From Macrosoma leucophasiata (lineage: Eukaryota > Arthropoda > Insecta > Lepidoptera > Hedylidae), in the NCBI GenBank assembly GCA_036365455.1, contig JAWQUS010000010.1:24166501-24230500 (forward strand): 64,000 bases of DNA. The letters are read 5' to 3'. Below are positions 31,822-42,604 of the stretch, piece after piece. A program made the translations under genes and the position numbers. The notes under the pieces were generated by a model. That model was not told the origin of the DNA. It made no database searches and was given only the letters and a program-made list of their open reading frames with translations. Position 1 is the first letter of the stretch, and each line of letters opens with the position of its first letter.

Positions 31822-32514
31822 TTATACAAATTAATTCGTATTGCTATTGTCACTGCAAATAAATGTTTTTTAAAAAAAAAGAATGTGTTATCTTCATTTT
31901 TATTTCTTTGAAGTTGAGTTTTATTGGATAAAAATACAAAATATTAAAGTAAATACCAAAAGTAATTATACTTAAAAATTAATTTCTTACTTTTCTACAT
32001 CGTGTTCGCATATTAAATACTTTTCAAATATGCAAACCACGATTAGAAAACATCGTCACATCAGCTTATAAGGCGATGAACATCATAAATGAAACTGTTA
32101 ATAGGCTAACTAACTTTTCGAAATTACACGAAAACTTTTCAAATAAAACGAGGTTCAAAGGGCGTACTCTTAATGAAGACAATATTTTGAAGGGTTCTCA
32201 ACTTCAGTAATTAAATCTTGCCTCTCATGTCTCGAGGCGCGTGTCTTTGAACAATCGACTTCTATATTAGATGTGGTGTCAATCAATTTAACTGTGCCGA
32301 CTTAACTTAGATAGTTGTGACTTTGATCGTCCCGGTTTCGAGATCTTTTATAGTAACTTTAGAGTTTAATACCACTTCTTGATCAGTCGTGCTTGCAATG
32401 CGAACTTTGATTAATTTGGTTTCATTGTGCTTTGCGGCAATTTAGTTTTATATTGTTTGTCATAGTTTTAACGTTGCGGTTTCATCAACTTTAAACCTTC
32501 AAGCTTATTATAGG
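31822..32514. other. unrepeated block with TCF-like words
   Basis: 32,150-32,430 is not repeated here and contains CTTTGATCG and CTTTGATTAAT (TCF/Pangolin-like CTTTGAW cores) plus several TTAATT homeodomain-type cores. Could be a regulatory element; the motifs are short and may be chance. Confidence 0.3.
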
Positions 32515-32527
32515 TCATTGAATGCTT

Positions 32528-32891
32528 ATGATATAATAATAATGGCAACCCATTATTCGTCCCACTGCTGGGCACGAGTCTCTCCCCTTTTTGGGGGGAG
32601 ACCTGGAGCTTACTCCACCACGCTGCTCCAATGCGGATTGGTGGAGGTGGGTGGGTTAGTGGCCAACCCACTATCGGATGTTTTCAAACCGCCCATAAGG
32701 ACACGGTTTAACGACTTATATCTATCGATAGCAACCGGGACCGACGGCTTAACGTGCCCTCCAAAGCACGGAAACGAGCATTTAATTTGCCGCTAGCGGT
32801 CACTCATCACACTACCCGATCGCGACCGTGGTGCTTAACCACAGTAAGTAGATCGCTTACGATCTAAACCAGGCGCTAGCCCATTCGCGCT
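32528..32891 (-). mobile_element. SINE-C, full length with target duplication
   Basis: Flanked by the exact 13-bp repeat TCATTGAATGCTT (32,515-32,527 and 32,892-32,904). Minus-strand tRNA-like head at right (GCGCGAATGGGCTAGCGCCT), 3' end at left (ATGGGTTGCCATTATTATTA). The intact target duplication means a fairly recent insertion. Confidence 0.92.
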
Positions 32892-32904
32892 TCATTGAAT
32901 GCTT

Positions 32905-33309
32905 GTTAAATATGAATTACAACATCGAAATAAAAGATATTATTGACTCACCTATAAACATTTACACATTTTTTATGAAAGTTTTTATCTCTAATTTCAC
33001 TTCCTAAGACTGGTGTCAATAGAGGAATTTCTTACTTCACAAATGTTTTGTTCTCTAAATTATCACATCAAGGACGATGTACTTATTTTGCATTTATTTT
33101 TTTTTTCTTTTAAGTCAAGTTGAAAATGTCTTCTAAGCAAATATTGCTACATTGCTCATCAAGAAATACTACACATAGAGCATAAGAAAGAGACAATCGT
33201 CTAGTTTCGACTTCGTAGAGCGCACGAATTACTTACATTGTATGGAGCTGTTGAATAAATATTATTTTATATTGTTATGTAATTGAACAAAATACTATCA
33301 CTATATTAT
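32905..33309. other. no gene seen
   Basis: Includes TCTAGTTTCGACTTCGTAGAGCG near 33,200, whose complement-like word recurs near 46,063. Otherwise AT-rich. Confidence 0.3.
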
Positions 33310-33480
33310 AGTTTCGCCATGTCCGTCTGTCTGTCTGTCTGTCTGTCCGTCCGCGGTTTAGCGCACGGACAAAACTATTGGTCCTAGAGACTTGAAATTT
33401 GGCACAAGTACACACCTTAATCACGCCGACAAAGTGGTAGAATAAAAATATGAAAAAAAAGTATATTAAGGGTAACCTCC
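33310..33480 (+). repeat. dispersed repeat with GTCT array, copy 1
   Basis: GTTTCGCCATGTCCGTCTGT, a TCTG array, CTTGAAATTTGGCACAAGTA, ACACCTTAATCACGCC. The same order recurs at 62,265-62,460. Confidence 0.7.
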
Positions 33481-33814
33481 CCTACTTATAACGCGCAAAT
33501 ATTTTTTAAAATTATCGATTTCCATATAGTGTGGGATATCGTTGGATAGGTCTTTAAAAATACTATGGGTGTCCGAACATCATTTTTCGATTAAATTAAC
33601 TGTTTGTGACTTATTAAGCTTTAAAGTGCAATTTTTCGTTAGACCCAAGTGTCCCTCCCCCCTACAGACTAACGGTTGTTGTTAGAAATTCAAACGTTAC
33701 AACAATAGTAGCTACATATAACAAAATTAAAAGGAAAACTATCACACTTTAGTTGGCCTTGCAAGTTTGCGAGTAATATATATTTTTTAATTTCATCTCT
33801 TACTGTAACTACGG

Positions 33815-33923
33815 AATTCTGTTATTCCACAATCTAAAGCAGTATTTATCATTAAAAAACCGGTTAAGTGCATGTCGGGCCATGCGCAGTGTCCCGACAC
33901 TTAGATTGTGGAATAACAGAATT
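33815..33923. repeat. 23-bp perfect inverted repeat
   Basis: Arm 33,815-33,837 starts AATTCTGTTATTCCACAATC and pairs perfectly with 33,901-33,923. The 63-base centre contains AAAACCGGTTAAGTGCATGT, akin to the dispersed CCGGCCAAGTGCGAGTCGG repeats. Looks like a small foldback or a template-switch product. Confidence 0.85.
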
Positions 33924-34486
33924 AAAGTTTTAGTTATTTTGTCTCCTTTCATCTCTTAATTTAGAATTCTAAGTTTAATCTGTGCTACGTCAAAGAGAAA
34001 AATACTTGCTATATTCATTAAAAACCTTAACCAAGTATTGTGAAAAGACTCGCAAAGTGTAACAATTAGAGCTGTTTTATCAAAACCCATTTATAAGGGT
34101 GAGTAATGGTTTTTAAGCATTATCATTTTCCATTCATAGAACACTAAGGATAAGCCTAAAATTACTTCAGATAGCTTAGGTAATTAAGGTCGCTCCACAA
34201 TATATATGGACCAGTAAATTAGACGATTTTAATTTACATTTTCAAACTTATTCGTAATTTTTTTTGTTCAGAATTGGATATATTGTCATAAAAAATATTT
34301 CCTATTCAACAAACTGTAGCACATGTCATACCAATATGTCTAAGGGCATCATGAGCATTTTATATTTTTGTAACTTGTTATGCCTCTGTCAAAGTTGTTA
34401 CAGGATAATTATTATAAAACTTAATGTCGAAAACATATAAAACAAATAACAATTAATAATCATGAAAATTTACAAACTAAAAATAT
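33924..34486. other. no gene seen
   Basis: AT-rich DNA, no recognised repeats. Confidence 0.35.
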
Positions 34487-34582
34487 ATGTATGTATCTTC
34501 ACGCCAGGTCCCTAACGGGGTAGGCAGAGAGTGTAGAGCGACAGATATCCCGGTCCTGACATACTTCTCGTGCCTCATCTCT
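34487..34582 (-). mobile_element. RTE-like LINE 3' fragment
   Basis: TATGTATGTATCTTCACGCC, AGGTCCCTAACGGGGTAGGC, then CATACTTCTCGTGCCTC; stops abruptly. Confidence 0.75.
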
Positions 34583-34688
34583 CTAAAAAATATGTAATTA
34601 ATAATATCACTAAGATATAACTAAACATAATATACTTGCAAATGTAGGTATGTATATTAGTAGAATATCTCATTTCCCATTTATAGGG

Positions 34689-34800
34689 ATATATTACCAC
34701 CTCACCGGAGCATTATAGTGTTGAACGCTATCATTTAGCGGCAGATAGATTAGGTATTGCCGCAGTGCCTACGTCCTCGTACTCCGATATCGAAGCTGTC
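34689..34800 (-). mobile_element. SINE-A 5' half
   Basis: ATATTACCACCTCACCGGAG, GCTATCATTTAGCGGCAGAT, CAGTGCCTACGTCCTCG in antisense. Confidence 0.7.
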
Positions 34801-34821
34801 CTATAAGAAGCAAACAACACT

Positions 34822-35106
34822 TACTGGTGGTAGAGCTTCAGTGACGGAGCTCGCGGGCGTAGGCACCACCGCATTACCTAATATACTTGCCGCTAAATGG
34901 TAGTGTTCAGCACTATCGTGCTCCGGTCAGGTGGTAATGTACGGCCCTGTAATTTCCGGCACAGAGGCATAATACCTTAGGCCTCAGGAGTGGTAACGCA
35001 TCCGCATTTTGACCTTTGTCTTTGTGTGGGTGTCTATAGGCTGCAGTCATAACTTAACATCAATGTGAACTGCACGCTTGTTTACCAATTCCAATACATA
35101 AAAAAA
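34822..35106 (+). mobile_element. SINE-A, full length
   Basis: ACTGGTGGTAGAGCTTCAGT to ACCAATTCCAATACATAAAA. Head-to-head with the minus fragment just upstream. Confidence 0.88.
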
Positions 35107-35149
35107 GGCGACTATCATAATAATATTAACTTTTGTCAATTCACATCAC

Positions 35150-35420
35150 CCCTTTTAAAAATGCACACCAGAACGGAACTTTCCGATAAGCTAAAAACAA
35201 CCGTAAAGCAATTTTGAGCGGCAATAAATTGTATATTCGGCAATAACAGTTGAGTTTGTGGGAAAAGCAATAATTTGTTCTAAAACTGTGACGCCTCTTG
35301 ACTTGTTTGTCGAGAAGCCAATCTGCATGTCAAAACACACTTGATTTAGATGTTTAAGTTCGCGTTGATAAATATCGGAGGTGAAGAGTTGATTGAAGGT
35401 GTTCTTTGCGAATACGATAC
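35150..35420 (+). repeat. diverged tandem duplicate, copy 1
   Basis: Shares with 35,845-36,070 the words AAAACTGTGACG, CTCTTGACTTGTTTGTCG, TTGATTTAGAT and ATCGGAGGTG/ATTGGAGGTG. Each copy is preceded by a plus-strand SINE-A tail, so the duplicated unit probably included the SINE. Confidence 0.65.
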
Positions 35421-35617
35421 ATTTTAGGGTTCAGTGCTGCATGTGACTGTTAGATACTGTAGATTTTAAGACTTTTAATTATAATGTGTTAAAGATAGCA
35501 GTAAGCTTTTTGCGGAATATTTAATAAAAGCATGGCAAATAATTAAAAGGCTGGAAGTACATCGATATTAAAAGCTGATTGATTGAATTTTTACCGTCAC
35601 TGGTAAATGAAAGCTGT

Positions 35618-35740
35618 ACAGGAGTGGTAACGCATCTGCATTTTGACCTTGGTCTTTGTGTGGGTATCTATAGGATGCAGTCATCACTTAACATCAATGT
35701 GAACTGCATGCTTATTTGCCATTTCCATTACATAAAAAAA
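35618..35740 (+). mobile_element. SINE-A 3' third
   Basis: CAGGAGTGGTAACGCATCTG to TTGCCATTTCCATTACATAAA and poly-A. Likely the duplicated partner of the 34,822 copy. Confidence 0.75.
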
Positions 35741-35844
35741 GGACTATGCTAACTGCTAATTCATGTTCAAGTCAGTACTGTGATCGACATATCATTCTCT
35801 CTTACAATTGTCATTCTTTGTTACACTTTCTAAAATATATCCCA

Positions 35845-36070
35845 TGATAACTCGCGATAGGTTTAAAAATAACCGTGAACCAATTAAGAACGTCAATAAA
35901 TTGTGTATTTGGAAAAAACAGTTCCATTTGTCGGAAAAGCAATCATTTGTTTTAAAACTGTGACGTCTCTTGACTTGTTTGTCGCTTTCTTCAGAAAGCG
36001 TGTCAAAATACATTTGATTTAGATTTTAAAGGTTGAACGGATAAACATTGGAGGTGCACAGTACAGTCAA
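35845..36070 (+). repeat. diverged tandem duplicate, copy 2
   Basis: Offset about 650-670 from copy 1, roughly 75 percent similar. It contains CGCTTTCT-TC-AGAAAGCG (35,983-36,000), a perfect 8-bp dyad, where copy 1 has unrelated bases. Confidence 0.65.
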
Positions 36071-36112
36071 CTGGTATTTTAATTTAATATTGTAATTATT
36101 ATCTAATTTATT

Positions 36113-36331
36113 TACCGCTTAGTGGTAGTAATCAGAACTATCGTGTTCCGGTTAAATGGTAATGTATGACCCCGTAATAACTATCACAGATTTATGATAA
36201 CAAAGGTCTCAGGGGTGGCAACGCATCTGCATTTTGACCTCTGGTTTTTGTGTGGATGTCTATAGGCTGCAGTTATCACTTAACATCAATTTGAACTACA
36301 TGCTTGCTTGTCACCTTCATATATAAAAAAA
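36113..36331 (+). mobile_element. SINE-A, older subtype, 5' truncated
   Basis: TACCGCTTAGTGGTAGTAAT, GTTCCGGTTAAATGGTAATG to CATATATAAAAAAA. Confidence 0.78.
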
Positions 36332-36529
36332 GGAAAATCTTTTATTTGAATAGTTCTTTACCAAAAACTGGAAATAGAAACCTTATAAGAAGAATTAAAT
36401 TATATTTAATTAAGAAATTATATTAATTAATAATCAAGTGAATTGAAGTCGGCAAATTTTCGTATAGTACCATCCGATCCGTCCAATTGTGTGAATCATA
36501 AATTCGTAGGTTAGTCAACTTTTCCTTCC

Positions 36530-36710
36530 TATTCCCAGTGTAAAATGGTTCGCGAACTAGCGCGAGCGGCATGCATTTTGTATTGGCTCGCGTATGGCCA
36601 TTGTAGTCAGCACAAAAGTCTGGCATTTACCAATACAATCCTAGAACTGGCTTTTTATCTACCTTGGCTAGATATGTGCTTTGTTAAAAATATATCGATC
36701 TTACAAAAAC
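36530..36710 (+). repeat. diverged duplicate block, copy 1
   Basis: Shares with 37,655-37,810 CTATTCC.AGTG.AAAATGG, AACTAGCGC, and CTAGAACTGGCT/CTACAACTGGCT. Similarity about 65-70 percent; contains GTTCGCGAACTAGCGCGAGC. Confidence 0.5.
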
Positions 36711-37176
36711 CTGATCTTGTTTATTTTATTTTTTCAAATTAATATAAAATAATTCACTACATATTTTTAATTAATAATTCACAAAATATTTCTAGGATTA
36801 ACCTAAATTTGTTCTCCATTGCATGACAAAATGTGCTTTGTTGAAAAAAATCTAAAATAACCTAAAATCATTTATATTTCATCTTTCCAAACAAAAATAG
36901 AAAGAAACGCTGCTAATCTTAAAATTGATTTGTCATTCTGACAAAAGCGGTATTTAATATTCAAATTTACTGTATGTTTTTACAATAACATTCTTAATAG
37001 TACTCAGACAATAAGGAATGTACCGTTGTATTTTATTGTCAATAAATCTAGTAATGTAATGTAAACGTAATTTAGGAATAACTGTAAAAAGTAATTTAGG
37101 AATTTCCAGGCTTGTAAATAATTCTAAAATAGGTATAGTTATTATCGCGATAGCATAAAATGTAAAAAAGATTTAT
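36711..37176. other. no gene seen
   Basis: AT-rich, unassigned. Confidence 0.35.
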
Positions 37177-37480
37177 TATGTATCTTCACGCCGGATCCCT
37201 AATGGGGTAGGCAGAGAGTGTAAGGTGCCAGATATCCCGGTCCTGACATACCTCTCGTGCTTGATCTACCTTCATCATTCTCTTCATACATGCACTCCGA
37301 TTCCTAAGACTTTTGACCGCACCATCAGACAGAACTCGACCTATCTGGTCATGGTAGGTCAGTCTTGCTCTTCCTGGGTCTCTGCAACTATCCACATTCG
37401 CATTGTATATCTGTTTAGTCATTCACTCATTCGAGATTCTTTCTATATGCCCGAACCACCGAAGCATGCCTTTTTTCATT
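37177..37480 (-). mobile_element. RTE-like LINE 3' fragment, 0.3 kb
   Basis: TATCTTCACGCCGGATCCCT to GAACCACCGAAGCATGCC. Encodes on the minus strand MTKQIYNANVDSCRDPGRAR and a RDPA end. One clean frame of about 78 codons. Confidence 0.82.
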
Positions 37481-37654
37481 TTCATTTTAAAATTTTAAAA
37501 TAAAATATCCAAACAGAAGTAATTATTATGTATTTTTCCTTTGATTTTTCCTTCCTTGACATAAAATTTTGATGATTGTTGATGACTGTGTTTTACGAAA
37601 AATCGCAGATATTTCGCATCACACATTTGTAGCTCCGATTAACTTTACATCCTA

Positions 37655-37810
37655 TTCCAGTGAAAAATGGCCGTAAACTAGCGCATGAGGCGTGAATTAT
37701 TTATCGGCGGGCGTTTTTTCATTGTGGTTGGAACAAAGATCTAGTTCATGAACTAAAATAATTCTACAACTGGCTAAAAAATGGTAGATCTAAGTTTCGT
37801 GCAAAACCTG
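37655..37810 (+). repeat. diverged duplicate block, copy 2
   Basis: Partner of 36,530-36,710 about 1.13 kb downstream, separated by a LINE fragment. Could be a duplication or an unrecognised interspersed repeat. Confidence 0.5.
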
Positions 37811-37907
37811 TAACTGTCCATTCGTCCGTTCGTTTGCAGCTTAGTTAGTACCACTTAGTACCAGAAAACTTAAATTGGTCACGGATATACATTATAAGTC
37901 ATAGCAA

Positions 37908-38144
37908 TCCTACTAATATAATAAACGCGAAAGTTTGTATGTTTGTTTGTTTTACTCCTTCTCTACTACGCAAAAACTGCTGAACCGATTTCGCACACAC
38001 ATATAGGGTAACTTGGATTTACACAAAGAATAGTTTTTATCCCGAAAAAGTGTTCCTGTAGGATGCTATGGGATGATTTGATCAGTTTCCACAGGTTACG
38101 CGAAAAGCGACATACACGCAGGTGGAGCCGCGGGCAACAGCTAG
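37908..38144 (+). mobile_element. intact non-autonomous Helitron-like element
   Basis: A|TCCTACTAATATAATAAACG start, interior ACTGCTGAACCGATTTCGCA and GGGATGATTTGATCAGTTTC, end GGAGCCGCGGGCAACAGCTAG|T. All expected termini are present and there is no target duplication. Fits the small Lepidoptera-specific Helitron class. Confidence 0.85.
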
Positions 38145-38734
38145 TCTAATATACGGGGAATACGGGCGTGAAGATACGTTTTTTTTAAATGAGTTTACAT
38201 TATTAGTGGCGTACTCCCATTAAACCACATATTTTTTTACAAATGTTGCTCATACACACCGAGCACATAATCTGTGTTCCGTTGGCTAAAATAAACTACG
38301 GCTGTCTTACATGAAAAACGTCCGTGTTTTTTTTATTTTTGCTGTATTATTCAAACATATTCATACGTCACGTGAAACCACGGTTAAGGATGTATGAATG
38401 AATAAAATCTATGTAATATTTCTGTCTAGACTGGAATATCAGATTATGAATTTTACCATGTAGAGCTAGATAAATCTCTGGTATAAAACACTTCTCATTC
38501 AGAATCATAATAATAATCAGAAATTAATTTATTAATTTAAGGGTGACAAGCACCACTTATGATACGTCAAACACAAACAAAAAAAAAATAAAGCGAACAA
38601 ATAATAGATATACTTACACATCAAATTACAAAATATTAGAAAAATTATAATGGAGAATATCACTAAGATAAAACTTAATATAATATACTAATGTAGGTAA
38701 ATATTTGTACCATTTATTTTTCACAAAAACACAT
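38145..38734. other. no gene seen
   Basis: A short ACGGGCGTGAAGATACG word near 38,163 recalls a LINE/SINE 3' end. 38,640-38,710 resembles 34,590-34,650 (AATATCACTAAGATA, GTAGGTA). Otherwise AT-rich. Confidence 0.35.
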
Positions 38735-38832
38735 GCGAGTGAACTTTAGAACTTAAAGAAAAAGCGGAAAGAAAAATTGGACTTAGGGCAGGAATCGATC
38801 CTGCGACCTCAGGGTAACCAGTCCAGTAAAAT
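38735..38832 (-). mobile_element. SINE-F head
   Basis: Minus strand: GGTTACCCTGAGGTCGCAGG, ATCGATTCCTGCCCTAAG, TTTCTTTCCGC. Same head as at 12,540. Confidence 0.55.
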
Positions 38833-39230
38833 AATAAGTAAATATATCAGTAAAATTTCTTATTTCCCTTTTTACAAACTGACAACAAAGAGTAAAGAGA
38901 GAAAAAAATCAAAATTATTGACTCATCAGTTAAATAATTTTATTTCAATATCCGAGATTTTCAGAAAAGATAAAGACAGAATATTAGTTGAAGCGCTATT
39001 GCCACATTCAAGCTCCGTCATTTGAATCCTACGATCTATTTCAAAGTCTTACTTTTGTGATCACCACAATAGAATCAGATGTACGTCGGTTGATAAATAA
39101 TTCACACGTACACGCTAGTTCGCGGACGATTTTAGATCAGCATTGGATATTATGCCATATTGAACATAGTAACTTACACTTTTGGGTTCTTTGTGTGATT
39201 CGTAAAATAATGTGTACAATAGAGTTTTTA

Positions 39231-39373
39231 TTGGTGGTAGAGCTAAAGTGACGGAGCTCGTGGGCGTAGGCACCACCGCATTACCTAATATACTTGCCGC
39301 TTAATGGTAGCGTTCAGCACTATCGTGTTCTGGTCAGGTGGTAATGTACAGCCCTCTCATTCCCGGCACAGAG
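39231..39373 (+). mobile_element. SINE-A 5' half ending in a palindrome
   Basis: TTGGTGGTAGAGCTAAAGTG to GCCCTCTCATTCCCGGCACA. It carries the variant CCCTCTCATTCCCGG instead of the family's CCCTGTAATTTCCGG, shared only with the 39,499 copy. Confidence 0.8.
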
Positions 39374-39406
39374 GCCGGGAATGAGAGGGCTTTATAATGA
39401 GAGGGC
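39350..39406. repeat. 17-bp perfect palindromic arms plus repeat
   Basis: AGCCCTCTCATTCCCGG (39,350-39,366), loop CACAGAGG, and the exact complement (39,375-39,391). AATGAGAGGGC occurs again at 39,396-39,406. The structure is a rearrangement breakpoint inside duplicated SINE sequence. Confidence 0.9.
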
Positions 39407-39409
39407 ACG

Positions 39410-39786
39410 GTTTTAGGTACGGGATGTATGGAAATTACATGTCTGTTAAATGATATATTCCCAGTTGCCCCCGCGGTGATACTGGCCAATACTGGCTTTA
39501 CTGGTAGTAGAGCTCCAGTGACGGAGCTCGCGGGCGTAGGCACCACCGCATTACCTAATATACTTGCCGCTAAATGGTAGTGTTCAGCACTATCGTGTTC
39601 CGGTCAGGTGGTAATGTACAACCCTCTCATTCCCGGCACAGAAGCATAACAACTTAGGCCTCAGGAGTGGTAAAGCATCTGCATTTTAACCTTTGGTCTT
39701 TGTGTGGGTGTCTATAGGCTGCAGTCATCACTTAACGTCAATGTGAACTGCACGCTTGTTTCCCACTATCATAACATTTAAAAAAA
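39410..39786 (+). mobile_element. SINE-A with a co-duplicated flank
   Basis: The SINE is 39,499-39,786. The 75 bases before it (GGTTTTAGGTACGGG ... CCAATACTGGCTTT) reappear, complemented, after the SINE at 40,525-40,828. The pair is therefore an inverted duplication of SINE plus flank. Confidence 0.75.
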
Positions 39787-40524
39787 TTGAGTACGACTGC
39801 ACTTCATATTCAATAATGTCACGGACAAGCTCATGGTCTATCAAATTTGAAATCGCATGTTATTGAATAACGTATAATATTTTTTTGTAAGTGTTTAATT
39901 TCAGCGCTTTAAAAAATGTTACGTTCCTGTTAAACCAACTAGGTGGCATTAAAAATCGTTAAAACAAAAAAGGCAAATAGTGAAATGAGAGTACCGTACA
40001 TACCGCCATTATGCTTAATTCATATACCTACAATCAAAAAATTGCGCGCAAAGATATTTAGAGATATTTTTTTCAAATGAGATTATAGAACATGGTTTTT
40101 AATTCAATGGCACAGAAAAACAACCCCGGGCGACTGGTTGTCTATATTAATAAAACCGCTACGTTATATCAAAGGATGAAAAATCTCTTACAAACGTAGA
40201 AAAAGCAAGAATTCTGTGGAAATATTTTTCAATGAACATAATGTTTGATATGAATGCGTCCGAATTGATTACTTTGGTAGATGCCGAAAATGGAGATATT
40301 TTTTTGTTCAGTTATCAGATCGTTCCAAATCGTTGTGGTCGATATTATTTTTTCGTAAATGTTTTTCATGTGTTCGGAGCTGAAGAGATTGGAATGGTTG
40401 AAAGATTTCTCTTAATTTACTTACATTATTTACGGATTCAAACTATTTTTTTTTAATTGAGCAGACGAGTATAATAATCTCTTGATACAAAATGGCTGTC
40501 TTCAGCTGATTTCCAATTTTATAA
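39787..40524. other. spacer between inverted SINE copies
   Basis: AT-rich, apparently single-copy; a 74-codon frame at 40,232 shows no domain. Confidence 0.35.
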
Positions 40525-40900
40525 TTTTTTTTTTATGTAATGGAAGTGGCAGAAACAAGCATGCAGTTCACATTAATGTTAAGTGATGACTGCAGCCTAT
40601 AGACATTTACACAAAGACCAAGATCAAAATACAGATGCGTTACCACTCCTGACGCCTAAGGTGTTATGCCTCTGTGCCGAAATTACAGGACCGTACATTA
40701 CCACCTGACCAGAATACGATAGTGCTGAACCCTGAACACTACCATTTAGCGGCAAGTATTTAGTAAATAAGGTAATGCGGTGGTGCCTACGCCCGCAAGC
40801 TCCGTCACTGGAGCTCTACTACCAGTAAAGCCAGTATTGGACATAATATCGCCGCGAGGGCAAACAGGAATATATAATTTAACATACACCTAAAACCTTG
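40525..40900 (-). mobile_element. SINE-A with flank, inverted partner
   Basis: Antisense SINE 40,525-40,828, followed by AAGCCAGTATTGGACATAAT, GCCGCGAGGGCAAACAGGAA and ACACCTAAAACC, the complement-like flank of the 39,410 copy. A CCTGAACA micro-duplication lies near 40,730. Confidence 0.78.
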
Positions 40901-41023
40901 TCTGTGCCGATCTCCGCGGTAGATAGTAGCGATATAAGTAAAGACTTTAAAACATAATATTATTATTTATTGAGGAATCTTTTTTTCAATATTACGAATT
41001 TGTTTCGTTTAAAATACGAATTG

Positions 41024-41220
41024 TAGAGCGCCAGTGTAGGAGCTCGAGGGCGTAGGCACCACCGCATTACCTAATGTATGCGCTGCTAAATGGTAGTGTT
41101 CAGCATGATCGTGTTCCGGTTAGATGGAAATGTATGGCCCTGTAATAACTATCATAGACTTAACAGCCAAGGTCTCAAGGATGGCAACGCATGTGTATTT
41201 TTAACCGAGTTTAAAAAACG
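41024..41220 (+). mobile_element. SINE-A, older subtype, 3' truncated
   Basis: GTAGAGCGCCAGTGTAGGAG to GATGGCAACGCATGTG. It stops where an AACCGAGTTTAAAAAACGAG repeat begins. Confidence 0.75.
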
Positions 41221-41740
41221 AGAAGGTTCTCAATTCGGCCGATATATATATATATATATTTTTTAATGTTTGTACGCGAATTTCGCCGAGATTTCTGGAC
41301 CGATTTACGTAATTCTTGTTTTGTTTGATGCGGAATAGTTCCGAATTGGTCCCATAAAAAATTGATTCAGATAGGCCCATCAGTTTTTATTTTATGAGCA
41401 TTTTTTTACTTAATTTCACCTCAGACTAAAAGAATAAGAATAGACGGCGAGTTGTCAGTATGTTGAATCCACTGACGTCCTAGATAGTCCTAATGCGCAT
41501 GACAACAAGTGACAATGACACATTTATTCATCGACGACACAACACAGCTTATTTACTCCTTCGTGGATAAAATGTTTTCATTGATTTCGTATAGTCGTGT
41601 AATAATTTGGTATCGACACACCTAAACAATTTAAATTAGGTATCTAATTGTCACGAAGCTAAAAGAGTCAGATTTTACAAATTTAACAGATGTGAACATT
41701 AATCTAATGGACAATGCAGCAATAAACAAAAAAGTATTAA
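41221..41740. other. no gene; (TA)n at 41,241-41,260
   Basis: AAAAACGAGAAGGTTCTCAA, TTCGGCCGATATA: a dispersed lepidopteran AACCGACTTCAAAA-type repeat scrap, followed by an (AT) run. 41,420-41,600 is unassigned. Confidence 0.4.
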
Positions 41741-42202
41741 ATAAATATAACTGCGTTAAGAAAAACCGACTTCAAAACCGAGAAGTAAAAAATAATAAAG
41801 ATTGAATTGTAATGATATACTACCTATTATTTATATGTGTTATTTACTAATAGGTTTGAAGTCGGTGTTAAGCCAAAATCACTAAAGTAGGCATTTCATT
41901 GTATTAAAACGTAACTTCACGCCTGTAATCCCCGAAGGGGTAGGCAGAGGTAAATGCATGAATTCAAGCATACATGCAAACACCCACAATTCGCCGGGAA
42001 CGTTTTGTTCAGTGTATTAATTTGTTCGTATTCATATTTAAGTAATTAAAATATAACTATTTGTTTAAGGTTTGGCACCGACTTGAAACCTATTAGTAAA
42101 TAGCACATATACATAATAGGTAGTATATAATTACAATTAAATCCTTATTATTATTTACTTTTCAGTTTTGAAGTCGGTTTTTCTTAACGCAGTTATATTT
42201 AT
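41741..42202. repeat. foldback element with 130-bp arms
   Basis: Left arm 41,741-41,870 and right arm 42,073-42,202 are complementary at roughly 90 percent, starting ATAAATATAACTGCGTTAAG and including AAAACCGACTTCAAAAC and TTACTAATAGGTTTGAAGTC. The loop holds a SINE-B fragment (41,914-42,003). No frame inside. A non-autonomous foldback/TIR element or an inverted duplication. Confidence 0.85.
41914..42003 (-). mobile_element. SINE-B 3' end in the foldback loop
   Basis: ACGTAACTTCACGCCTGTAA, TCCCCGAAGGGGTAGGCAGA, AACACCCACAATTCGCCGGG in antisense; 5' truncated. Confidence 0.8.
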
Positions 42203-42604
42203 GACTAGTGTTTTTTGTGTAGATGTGTACAATGTAAACAAAATTTGCAGTTTAATAAGCTAGTTTTAAAATGTCGTACAACATCGTGCACAGCAGTTCC
42301 TCATGATGCATGGCTCCAGTATCCGGATGGTTATATTTAAGCGGTCATAAATTAGGCTCAGAACGCTTCGAGCCATAAAGCACCTGATCTGATTTAACCA
42401 TGCAGCAAACGGTCAGTTTTACTGGAAATACACAGGTATACGTAATATATATATAGAATTGTGAAATGTATGAAGCTTATTTGGTTTAAGTGTTTAAATT
42501 TAAACTAGGTTAGTTTGCCATTTGGAAAAAAGATGTAAGTTACATAAACACCTACAAATAACAAAGAAATCCGTGATTACTCGTTTTTCTTTTAGGCTTT
42601 TAGG
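42203..42604. other. no gene seen
   Basis: Unassigned single-copy-looking DNA. Confidence 0.35.
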
